This document shows, in pieces, positions 25,428-32,953 of a stretch of DNA of 64,000 bases. The notes under the pieces were generated by a model, which saw only the letters and a program-made list of their open reading frames with translations, was not told the DNA's origin and made no database searches. The stretch is from contig NZNT01000025.1 in assembly GCA_002695005.1 (NCBI GenBank), positions 124,001-188,000 of the forward strand, given 5' to 3'. The stretch's first letter is position 1. Each line of letters opens with the position of its first letter. The stretch is from Maritimibacter sp. Lineage in GTDB: Bacteria > Pseudomonadota > Alphaproteobacteria > Rhodobacterales > Rhodobacteraceae. Position numbers and translations under genes: made by a program.

Positions 25428-25985
25428 TCAGCCGTTGTCGAGATGGCTGAGCATGAGGGCGCTGCGGCAACCGTCGGAGGGAAAGACATAACCGTCGTCG
25501 CGCGTCGCCGGAAAGGGGCGCGCGGGGGCGATCTGGCTGTCACGGGCCAGTTCGCCATCGACGCAGAGATCCTGCGCGAAGTTTCCGATGTTGAAGCCAA
25601 AACCGGGGTCGCCGCAATTCTCGCCAAAACCGTTCATGTTCCACGCCTGCGGCATGTCGGCCATGGGGCCATAGACCACAAAGGCGGATTGCGCCGGCGA
25701 GAACGTGAGCGTCCAGGTCGTCTCTTCCGTCAACTGGCCCAAGGCCCAGCGGCCGATGGGCTCGCCGTTCCGGAACCCCTCGATTACGAAGCACTGCACG
25801 TCGTTCTCGCGCACCAGCCGGCCCCCGGGACGGTCGCTGTCGAAGGCGATCCCGCCCTGCATGACGTAGCCGCCCGCACCTTCCCAGGTGAAGCTGTAGG
25901 CCACGTCCTGACCCTGCGCCGGAGCGGAGAAGGTGGCGGCGAAAGCGATGCAGGCGGTGGCGAAACGCAGGACATGACAGGTCAT
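25428..25985 (-). CDS. exported protein of unknown function
   Basis: A 185-residue protein with a Sec signal peptide (FATACIAFAATFSAPAQGQ). The mature part has YSFTWEGAGGYVMQGGIAFD at its start, paired cysteines (VQCFVIEGF, NCGDPGFGFN, DLCVDGEL, DGCRSAL) that could form disulfides, and a beta-rich character. It is antisense to the surrounding cluster, between the SPFH-GYF and NTF2-like genes. The ATG at 25985 is chosen over an upstream in-frame ATG at 26024 because it starts the signal peptide cleanly. Family not recognised. Confidence 0.72.
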   Translation of the reverse strand: MTCHVLRFATACIAFAATFSAPAQGQDVAYSFTWEGAGGYVMQGGIAFDSDRPGGRLVRENDVQCFVIEGFRNGEPIGRWALGQLTEETTWTLTFSPAQSAFVVYGPMADMPQAWNMNGFGENCGDPGFGFNIGNFAQDLCVDGELARDSQIAPARPFPATRDDGYVFPSDGCRSALMLSHLDNG

Positions 25986-26162
25986 GCGCCCGACGATAGG
26001 GGGCCTGCCGGACGATGCAACCACCCCGCGCGACGGATCGCCGGTTTGCGCGGGACGGGCCGCGTGCTAGGTCTCATGCGAACCTCGCCGATCCACCGTC
26101 TTGCGACCCCTGTCGATGCCCCGTTCCGTCTTACATTTACGCCTCGCCCGGAAGGTGCGGCC

Positions 26163-26528
26163 ATGACCCGGGTGGCCCGGTCGCCGGACTGCGCCAACAG
26201 CCCAAAAGCCGCGCGGGCCGAGGACATCGCGCTCGCGCTCATGGGCGTGGGTGATCTGGACGCATCGGTTCTGGCCGAGGGGGCCGCGTGGGACAGGTTC
26301 GGCGCCGGAATCACCGGGCGCGCGGCGATCACGGCTGCCACGCTCGAGGTGCCCCGGCACGAGTGGATCGAGATTTCCGAGGTCGTCACCCACGGCAAGG
26401 CGGGCTCGGTCTCGGGCCGGTTGCAACGGGACGGCGAGGCCCCGCGCATCTTCTGCCACGTCATTCGCTTCACCTCGGCCTCGGCCGCGACCATCGCCCA
26501 AATCGTGAGTTTCGATCATGCAGGATGA
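26163..26528 (+). CDS. NTF2-like (SnoaL-type) small protein
   Basis: A 121-residue protein: CANSPKAARAEDIALALMGV, then an NTF2-like cone (WDRFGAGITGRAAITAATLE, WIEISEVVTHGKAGSVSGRL, IFCHVIRFTSASAATIAQIV). Proteins of this type in Rhodobacterales are annotated as nuclear transport factor 2 family; the pocket ligand is unknown. ATG 26163 is preferred since GGAAGGTG lies before it; an upstream in-frame ATG at 26076 is possible. Its end overlaps the next gene by 11 bases, so the two are co-expressed. Confidence 0.75.
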   Translation: MTRVARSPDCANSPKAARAEDIALALMGVGDLDASVLAEGAAWDRFGAGITGRAAITAATLEVPRHEWIEISEVVTHGKAGSVSGRLQRDGEAPRIFCHVIRFTSASAATIAQIVSFDHAG

Positions 26529-27639
26529 GACAAATCCCCTCGACGTGACCCGCCCGGAGGAAGAGCACCGCTTCCCCTGTGACCAGTGCGGCTCGGACAT
26601 GCGCTTCGACGCGCAGGCGGGAGAGCTGAAGTGCGACCACTGCGGCAACACCCGCCCGATCGAGGGGCACGGAGGCACGGTCGCCGCGATCCGTGAATTG
26701 GACTTCCGCGCGGCACTGGACGCCAAGCTCCCCGAGGCGGAGATCGAGGACACGCGCGTCGCCTCCTGCCCCAACTGCGGGGCGCAGGTGGAATTCGACG
26801 CGAACACCCATGCCAGGGAATGTCCGTTCTGCGCCACGCCCGTCGTCACCGACACCGGCACGCACCGGCATATCAAACCCAAGGGGCTCCTGCCTTTCGC
26901 CGTCGAGGAACGCGACGCCCATGCTGCCATGAACAAATGGCTCGGTCGCCTCTGGTTCGCGCCCAACGGGCTCAAGCAATACGCGCGCAAAGGGCGGCGC
27001 ATGTCGGGAATTTATGTGCCCTACTGGACCTTCGATGCCGACACCAACTCACGCTACACCGGCGAACACGGGACCGTTTACTATGTGACCAAGACGGTCA
27101 CGCGCAACGGCAAGCAGGAGCAGGTGCGCGAGCAGCGGGTGCGCTGGCGTCCCGCCTCGGGCCGGGTCGCGCGGTTCTTCGATGACGTGCTGGTGCTGGC
27201 CTCCCGCTCGCTGCCCAAGAGCTTCACCGACAACCTCGCCCCCTGGGACCTGTCGGGGCTGGAACCTTACCGTCCCGAATACCTCGCAGGCTACCGGGCC
27301 GAGGGCTATACCGTCGAGTTGCCCGAAGGCTATGACGAGGCGCGGGACTATATGGACCGGGTGATCCTGCGCGACGTGAAGTTCGACATCGGCGGCGACC
27401 GGCAGCGCGTTCATTCGGTCGACACGTCCGTGGCAGACGTGACCTTCAAGCATATCCTGCTGCCGGTATGGCTCGCCGCTTACAAGTATCGCGGCAAGAC
27501 CTATCGCTTCGTGGTGAACGGACGCTCCGGCAAGGTGCAGGGGGAACGGCCGTGGTCGTGGCTGAAGATCACGCTCGCGGTGCTCGCGGGCCTCATCCTC
27601 GCCGGAATCATCGGTTTCATCGCGAGCCAGTCGCAATAA
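26518..27639 (+). CDS. zinc-ribbon membrane protein (TFIIB-type zinc finger, YdjG-like)
   Basis: A 373-residue protein with two zinc ribbons near the N-terminus: Cys21/24/39/42 (CDQCG...CDHCG) and Cys84/87/102/105 (CPNCG...CPFC). A central beta-rich region follows (MSGIYVPYWTFDADTNSRYT, LPVWLAAYKYRGKTYRFVVN), and a single transmembrane helix at the C-terminus (ITLAVLAGLILAGIIGFIAS). Database labels such as primosomal protein N' do not fit: there is no helicase domain. The same layout occurs in Bacillus YdjG, which helps anchor a PspA/SPFH complex at the membrane. It overlaps the NTF2-like gene by 11 bases. Confidence 0.83.
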   Translation: MQDETNPLDVTRPEEEHRFPCDQCGSDMRFDAQAGELKCDHCGNTRPIEGHGGTVAAIRELDFRAALDAKLPEAEIEDTRVASCPNCGAQVEFDANTHARECPFCATPVVTDTGTHRHIKPKGLLPFAVEERDAHAAMNKWLGRLWFAPNGLKQYARKGRRMSGIYVPYWTFDADTNSRYTGEHGTVYYVTKTVTRNGKQEQVREQRVRWRPASGRVARFFDDVLVLASRSLPKSFTDNLAPWDLSGLEPYRPEYLAGYRAEGYTVELPEGYDEARDYMDRVILRDVKFDIGGDRQRVHSVDTSVADVTFKHILLPVWLAAYKYRGKTYRFVVNGRSGKVQGERPWSWLKITLAVLAGLILAGIIGFIASQSQ

Positions 27640-27661
27640 CACCCGCCGGACAAGAGGCCCC

Positions 27662-28330
27662 ATGACGCAATTCGACACGCTCACCGACATTCTGACCGCA
27701 CGCCATTCCTGCCGCGCCTTCCGGCCCGACCCGGTGCCGCGCGCGGATGTGGAGGCGGTGCTGCGCGCGGCACAGCGCGTGCCGAGTTGGTGCAACGCGC
27801 AGCCGTGGCAGGTGGGGATCACGTCGCCTGAGCGCACCGATGCGCTGCGCACCGCGCTTCAGGACGCCTTCGCGGCCGGAGCATCCCCGGACATTCCGTT
27901 TCCCGAGGGCTATACCGGCCATCACCGCAACCGGCGCCGCGCCTGCGGCTGGCAGCTTTACGAAGCCGTGGGCGTCGAGAAGGGCGACCGTGAGGGGTCG
28001 GCCCGCGAGATGATGAAGAACTACGACTTCTTCGGCGCGCCGCATGTCGCCATGATCTCGTCCGGGCGCGAGTTGGGCACCTATGGCGCCATCGACTGCG
28101 GCGGGTTCGTCACCGCCTTCACGCTCGCCGCGCAAGCGCGCGGGATCGCGACGGTGGCACAGGCCGCGCCTGCCGCCTTCTCGCCGGCGCTCCACGACTT
28201 CTTCGGGCTGGGCGAGGACCGGCTGGCGCTCTGTATGATCTCGTTCGGGTATTCGGACACCGACCACCCCGCCAACAGCTTCCGCACCGCCCGCGCGCCG
28301 CTCGACGAATGGGTCGACTGGCAGGAGTGA
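27662..28330 (+). CDS. nitroreductase family protein
   Basis: A 222-residue FMN-dependent NAD(P)H oxidoreductase. Family marks are TARHSCRAFRPDPVPRADVE (FMN-phosphate Arg and Ser), VPSWCNAQPWQVGITS, and GIATVAQAAPAAFSPAL. Likely reduces nitroaromatics or quinones; the physiological substrate is unknown. It begins 23 bases after the zinc-ribbon gene and may be read from the same transcript, though nothing links it functionally. Confidence 0.9.
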   Translation: MTQFDTLTDILTARHSCRAFRPDPVPRADVEAVLRAAQRVPSWCNAQPWQVGITSPERTDALRTALQDAFAAGASPDIPFPEGYTGHHRNRRRACGWQLYEAVGVEKGDREGSAREMMKNYDFFGAPHVAMISSGRELGTYGAIDCGGFVTAFTLAAQARGIATVAQAAPAAFSPALHDFFGLGEDRLALCMISFGYSDTDHPANSFRTARAPLDEWVDWQE

Positions 28331-28387
28331 TTGCGCGACCCTCGCCGGTCCGCTAGGGATGATACCGCTAACATCGGAGCGACCAAG

Positions 28388-29290
28388 ATGATCCTGTGCT
28401 GCGGCGAGGCCCTGATCGACATGCTGCCGCGCGAGAGTGCGGCGGGCGAGCCGGCCTTTGCCCCCTACCCCGGTGGCGCGGTGTTCAACACCGCCATCGC
28501 CTTGGGGCGTCTCGGCGTGGAGACGGGGCTTTTTACTGGGCTGTCTACGGACCTGTTCGGCCAGATGCTCGCCGCCTCGCTCGCCGCGTCCAACGTGGAT
28601 GCAACGCGGGCGGCGCGATCAGACCGGCCCACCACGCTGGCCTTCGTCACGCTGGCGGGCGGTCAGGCGTCCTATGCCTTCTACGACGAGAACACGGCGG
28701 GGCGGATGCTCTCCGATGCTGACCTGCCGGGAATGCCGGAAGAGGCCGAGGCGCTGTTCTTCGGCGGCATCTCCCTCGTGGTGGAGCCCTGCGGTGCTGC
28801 CTATGAGGCGCTGGCGCTGCGTGAGGCGGGGCGGCGGGTCGTCATGATCGACCCCAACATACGCCCCGGCTTCATCACCGACGAGGTGCGCTACCGCGAC
28901 CGGATCGGCCGGATGCTGGCCGCCGCCGACATCGTCAAGATCTCGGACGAAGATCTCGACTGGCTCGGGCTTGGAATCGAGGAAATCCTCGCGGGCGGCA
29001 CCGCGCTCGTCTGCCTGACCGAGGGCGCCAAAGGTGTCACAGCTCACTGGTCGGGCGGGTCTTGCCGCGCCGGGGCGCAGCGGGTCGCGGTCGTGGACAC
29101 GGTCGGCGCGGGCGACACATTCAACGCCGGCCTGCTCGCCGGTCTCGCCCGGGATGGTCTGCTCAACCGCGCCGCGCTCGATGCACTGGACGCGGAGACG
29201 ATCGCCCCGGCGCTCGCCCTTGGCAACGCCGCCGCCGCCGTCACGGTGTCGCGCGCCGGGGCCAATCCTCCGTGGGAGCATGAGCTGTGA
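28388..29290 (+). CDS. PfkB-family carbohydrate kinase (fructokinase-like)
   Basis: A 300-residue ribokinase-family sugar kinase. N-terminal [14 protein letters not shown] and [17 protein letters not shown] form the substrate-binding part; the C-terminal [19 protein letters not shown] (about residues 237-255) contains the catalytic Asp and anion hole. The substrate-binding segments resemble fructokinases most. The ATG at 28388 has only a weak AGCGA upstream. Its stop overlaps the GTG start of dtd by 4 bases (GTGA), indicating a two-gene operon. Confidence 0.87.
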   Translation: MILCCGEALIDMLPRESAAGEPAFAPYPGGAVFNTAIALGRLGVETGLFTGLSTDLFGQMLAASLAASNVDATRAARSDRPTTLAFVTLAGGQASYAFYDENTAGRMLSDADLPGMPEEAEALFFGGISLVVEPCGAAYEALALREAGRRVVMIDPNIRPGFITDEVRYRDRIGRMLAAADIVKISDEDLDWLGLGIEEILAGGTALVCLTEGAKGVTAHWSGGSCRAGAQRVAVVDTVGAGDTFNAGLLAGLARDGLLNRAALDALDAETIAPALALGNAAAAVTVSRAGANPPWEHEL

Positions 29291-29724
29291 GGGCGTTGAT
29301 CCAGCGGGTGAGCGAGGCAGCCGTGCGGGTGGATGGCGAGGTTCTGGGCGAGATCGGCCCCGGCCTGCTCATCCTCGTTTGCGCGATGGACGGCGATGGC
29401 GAGGCCAATGCCGACACGCTCGCCGCCAAGGTCGCGAAACTGCGCATCTTCAAGGACGATGCGGGGAAGATGAACCGCTCGCTTCTCGACACCGGTGGGG
29501 GCGCCCTCGTCGTAAGCCAGTTCACGCTGGCCGCCGATACGTCGCGCGGGAACCGCCCCGGCTTCTCCACCGCAGCCCGGCCCGAGGAAGGCGAGCGGCT
29601 CTACGAATACTTCGCAGACCAACTCCGCGCGCAGGGGATCGAGGTGGCGCAGGGGCGCTTCGGGGCGGACATGAAGGTCTCGCTCCTCAACGACGGGCCG
29701 GTCACGATCTGGATGGAGTTCTGA
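29287..29724 (+). CDS. dtd: D-aminoacyl-tRNA deacylase
   Basis: A 145-residue homodimeric enzyme that removes D-amino acids and glycine mischarged to tRNA. Both signature motifs are present: SQFTLAAD near residues 78-85 and the NDGPVT trans-peptide motif near 136-141. The N-terminus [20 protein letters not shown] is typical. GTG start overlapping the kinase stop. Its 3' end overlaps a convergent gene by 23 bases. Confidence 0.96.
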   Translation: MRALIQRVSEAAVRVDGEVLGEIGPGLLILVCAMDGDGEANADTLAAKVAKLRIFKDDAGKMNRSLLDTGGGALVVSQFTLAADTSRGNRPGFSTAARPEEGERLYEYFADQLRAQGIEVAQGRFGADMKVSLLNDGPVTIWMEF

Positions 29725-30583
29725 CCGCGCCCTGCCGCGGCACCCCGCCAAGCTCTGAAATCGCGTAACCGCCCGGATAGCTGGGCCGTTTGCGCGCCGT
29801 GATGAGGCGCGGCGTCTTGCGGCGCGGCAGCCGCGCGAGCACCCATTTTCGCAGCGTCATCGCCCGTTTCACCAATCTTTGCGTACCCGGCGGCGGCGGC
29901 TCGAATCCCATGGCGAGCAGCAGCGGCGTGTCCATCAGCGACAGCGCGACGGGACGCCCGAGACCGAAGAGCGGGCGCGGCAGGTAGAAACCGAGGAGCA
30001 GGTCGAGGGAGGCCACGGCAATGCGCTTGTTACTCGCCGCGAACCGGAAATGCGCGTCCTCGTAGGCGCGGTTGAGCCGGTCGAAAGCCTCAAAGCTCTC
30101 CGGAATCCCGGCAATCCCCATACGGGCCCCGAGGTGGCGGTAGTAATTCGTCCAGGCCCGCGTCTCATCATCCGTGAACGGACGTTTGGCGTAACGCCCG
30201 CACCACCGCACCGGCTCACACACGAAGGTGGAGAGCACATAAAGCATGTCGTCGTTCGAGATGCGGAACCGCCCGTGGATCGCATTTATCCGCGCCACCG
30301 CCTCGGCCCCGCGTGGCGAGTCGATGCCGTGCTCCATCGGCTCGGACAGGAGCAGCTCGGTGTCGTCGTAGCGCCGGCGCGGCTCGGCCTCGAATTTTCC
30401 GGTCCGTGCGAGCAGGCCCGAGATGGACGGCACGGCATAGGTGCGAAACAGCGCGAACTCCAGCGCGCGCTCGATATCCCAGCCGAATTCGATCGCGCCG
30501 AGCCAACGTGCGATGGCTTCGTATTCCATGTCCGGATCGCGCCCGAGGCCGCTCGTTTCGGTGATCGGTTCGCCCTGATCCAT
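29702..30583 (-). CDS. oxygenase MpaB family protein (DUF2236)
   Basis: A 293-residue protein of the MpaB/latex-clearing-protein (DUF2236) helical fold. Segments matching: [60 protein letters not shown] and [20 protein letters not shown]. In characterised members a heme b is bound by conserved His and Arg; the His-Gly in EHGIDSPRG and the HGRFR segment are candidates. The start is uncertain: ATG 30583 has a GGGCGAG upstream; ATG 30622 would add 13 residues. The 3' end overlaps dtd by 23 bases. Confidence 0.8.
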   Translation of the reverse strand: MDQGEPITETSGLGRDPDMEYEAIARWLGAIEFGWDIERALEFALFRTYAVPSISGLLARTGKFEAEPRRRYDDTELLLSEPMEHGIDSPRGAEAVARINAIHGRFRISNDDMLYVLSTFVCEPVRWCGRYAKRPFTDDETRAWTNYYRHLGARMGIAGIPESFEAFDRLNRAYEDAHFRFAASNKRIAVASLDLLLGFYLPRPLFGLGRPVALSLMDTPLLLAMGFEPPPPGTQRLVKRAMTLRKWVLARLPRRKTPRLITARKRPSYPGGYAISELGGVPRQGAVRTPSRS

Positions 30584-30763
30584 GTTCTCGCCCGTCTGTT
30601 CGCAGGCAGTATCGCGGCTCATACCTTCGTCAGCAAGGGCTGCACGGCACGCGGCATGACCCCACGTCAATATCCGAGACAAATGACGCCCGCACAGCGC
30701 TGTGGTATGGGAGCAGGGGTATCGGTTGTTGCCGGAATTACGGCAGAATTCTAAAGAGGTTTC

Positions 30764-32548
30764 ATGGAAAGCGGTTTTGCGCCTCCGCGTTCGGAGGGAC
30801 TATTTTCGGTCATCGAGAATCACGGCGACTCCTTGTCCAACATCGCGCGTGTTCACCTCAACCGGGGCGACATGCTCATGGCGCAGGGGTCCGCATCCGA
30901 GGCGCTCTATCTTATCGAAACAGGCCGGTTGAAGGTCCGGCGCGACGGCGTCGAACTCGCCGAAATCGGGGCCGGATCGCCCGTTGGCGAAATTTCGTTC
31001 TTTACCGGCGAACCGCGCACCGCCGACGTGATCGCCGCACGCGACACGGTGGCGCTCCGGATCACGCAGGACGAATACGTTGCGATGTGCGCGCGCCATA
31101 CGGGGCTTCAGCCCGCCATCGCCAGATTCCTCGCCACCCGCCTCGCGGCCACCAGCGCGCGGGTTCGGGCCGAAGCGGTGCCGCCGCTTGCGCGCACCAT
31201 CGCGGTGCTGCCCGCCGGAGACGCGCCTTTGCCGAATGGCTTCGTCGAGGCCATGATCGCGCAATCGGAGGGGCTTAAGGTCAGCCTGAGCGACGCGCGA
31301 ACCGCCATTGGCGACGACCTCGACGACCCGGCCGCGACCGCTTGGTTCAACAACCTCGAACAGGACGGACGGCTCGTCATGTTCGTCGTCGCACCGGGGG
31401 AGGACGACTGGGGCCTGCGCGTCCTGCGGCAGGCGGATCAGGTGCTGACCGTGGCGAAGGCCGGGCCGGTGCCACCGCTCTCTGCGCTGGAACGGGCCGC
31501 CGCCGACGTGGTGGAGGAGTCGCACCGGCGGCTGGTGATCGTGCATCCCGAGCACCGCGACTGGGTGAGCGGGACGACCGACTGGCTCGACAGCCGCCCG
31601 GTGTTCATGCACCACCACGTCGCGGCGGGGCGGACCGAGGATATCGCCCGGCTCGCCCGGTTCCTGTCGGGGACCGCGCGGGGATTGGTCGCGGCGGGCG
31701 GCGGGGCGTTGGGCCCGCTCCATACCGGCACCTACGAGGCCTTCCGCCAGCGTGACATGCAATTCGACATCTATGGTGGCACCAGCGTTGGCGCAGCCAT
31801 GTGCGCGGCCTTCGCGATGGGGTTGACCGGGGATGAAATCGACCGGCGCACGGGCGAGATCTTCGTGGCGGGTCGGGCATTGTCGACGCTGACGGTGCCG
31901 CGCTACAGCCTGCTCGACCATACCGTTTTCGACCACCACCTGCGCAAGCACTACACCGACGGGCTGATCGAGGACCTGTGGTATCCCTATTTCGCAGTCT
32001 CCACGGACCTGTCTGACAACTCGCAAAAGGTGATCCGGCGCGGGTCCGTGTGGCGGTCGATCCGCGCGTCCGCCGCCATTCCGGGGGCGCTGCCGCCGTT
32101 CTTTGACGGCACAGGATCGATGCTTGCCGATGGCGGGGCGATGGACAATCTGCCTTTCCGCACGATGCATGAGCTCAAGAACGGACCGAACCTGCTCATC
32201 AGCTTTGCGCGCGAAGGGCGGCAACCGTTCGACGTGGCCTATGACAAGATTCCGGGCCGTCGCCCGCTCCTGCGTCGCCTGTTCTTTCCGTTTGGCAAAA
32301 GACCGCCCCGCGTGCCGGGGATCGTCCCCGTCGCCATGCGCACGCTTCTGGCCCGGCAGGCCGCACAGCCGCTCGACATCCGGGCCGAGGATTGGCTCCA
32401 TCGGCCCACGGTGCCCAAGGGGACCGGGTTCATGGACTGGAAAAAACACCACGAATTGTATGAAGGCGCACGCGACGAGATGGGCGCGATCCTTGATGAC
32501 GGAACGACGGTGCCCGCGGCTTTCGCCGCCGCGCTGGCTGAGGGCTGA
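30764..32548 (+). CDS. patatin-like phospholipase with cyclic-nucleotide-binding domain
   Basis: A 594-residue two-domain protein like a reduced neuropathy target esterase. Residues about 20-130 form a cNMP-binding domain (LNRGDMLMAQGSASEALYLI, GSPVGEISFFTGEPRTADVI). A middle region (about 145-300) has a remnant NTE-type fold (ARTIAVLPAGD, RRLVIVHPEHRDWVSG). The patatin domain runs from about 305, with the oxyanion region VAAGGGALGPLHTGTYEAF, nucleophile Ser341 in GGTSVGA and catalytic Asp456 in LADGGAMDN. Likely a membrane-associated phospholipase or lysophospholipase. AGAGG lies before the ATG. No transmembrane helix is seen, unlike eukaryotic NTE. Confidence 0.9.
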   Translation: MESGFAPPRSEGLFSVIENHGDSLSNIARVHLNRGDMLMAQGSASEALYLIETGRLKVRRDGVELAEIGAGSPVGEISFFTGEPRTADVIAARDTVALRITQDEYVAMCARHTGLQPAIARFLATRLAATSARVRAEAVPPLARTIAVLPAGDAPLPNGFVEAMIAQSEGLKVSLSDARTAIGDDLDDPAATAWFNNLEQDGRLVMFVVAPGEDDWGLRVLRQADQVLTVAKAGPVPPLSALERAAADVVEESHRRLVIVHPEHRDWVSGTTDWLDSRPVFMHHHVAAGRTEDIARLARFLSGTARGLVAAGGGALGPLHTGTYEAFRQRDMQFDIYGGTSVGAAMCAAFAMGLTGDEIDRRTGEIFVAGRALSTLTVPRYSLLDHTVFDHHLRKHYTDGLIEDLWYPYFAVSTDLSDNSQKVIRRGSVWRSIRASAAIPGALPPFFDGTGSMLADGGAMDNLPFRTMHELKNGPNLLISFAREGRQPFDVAYDKIPGRRPLLRRLFFPFGKRPPRVPGIVPVAMRTLLARQAAQPLDIRAEDWLHRPTVPKGTGFMDWKKHHELYEGARDEMGAILDDGTTVPAAFAAALAEG

Positions 32549-32551
32549 CGC

Positions 32552-32911
32552 TCAGTCGAGGAAGGTCCAACTGTCGGCCCCGTCGAAACGCCGGATACGG
32601 ATGCCTTCGATGTCCGCGGGATTGTCCGCGAGCCGCAAGTTGAAGGCGCGGTTGCCATCGGTCAGGCCTTGCCAATGCGTGAGGCACCCACAAGTCGGGC
32701 AATGATGGAAAGCGAGCGATTTTTCTCCGCGCGCATAGCCGATGGTCGTCCCCTCGCCTTGCAGAAATCGCGCCTCGGCTGGCGGAGAATAGCCCCAGAG
32801 GGGCGAATACCTTCTACAAGCCGAACAATTACAGTCGTTCAGCTTTTCCGGCCGCGCGATCTCGAACCGGACCGCGCCACACAGGCAGGTGCAGGAAATG
32901 ATGTCGGACAT
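32552..32911 (-). CDS. GFA family zinc-binding protein
   Basis: A 119-residue protein of the glutathione-dependent formaldehyde-activating (GFA/CENP-V) fold. Zinc-binding cysteines are visible: Cys9 and Cys11 in CTCLCGAVRFE, Cys27/29/32 in NDCNCSACRRYSPLWGY, and Cys71/74/76 in HHCPTCGCLTHW. Members bind zinc and some act on thiol adducts; most functions are unproven. It is convergent with the patatin gene, 3 bases apart, and downstream of the flavoprotein gene, on the same strand, where formaldehyde could arise from demethylation (inference). Confidence 0.9.
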   Translation of the reverse strand: MSDIISCTCLCGAVRFEIARPEKLNDCNCSACRRYSPLWGYSPPAEARFLQGEGTTIGYARGEKSLAFHHCPTCGCLTHWQGLTDGNRAFNLRLADNPADIEGIRIRRFDGADSWTFLD

Positions 32912-32953
32912 GGCGGCCTCCGGGTGTTGACCCGGAGGCTACCATGAACCGCG

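Noticed and set aside
26518-27639. Primosomal protein N' annotation for the zinc-ribbon gene
   Set aside because: No helicase or Walker motifs; two zinc ribbons and a C-terminal membrane helix instead.
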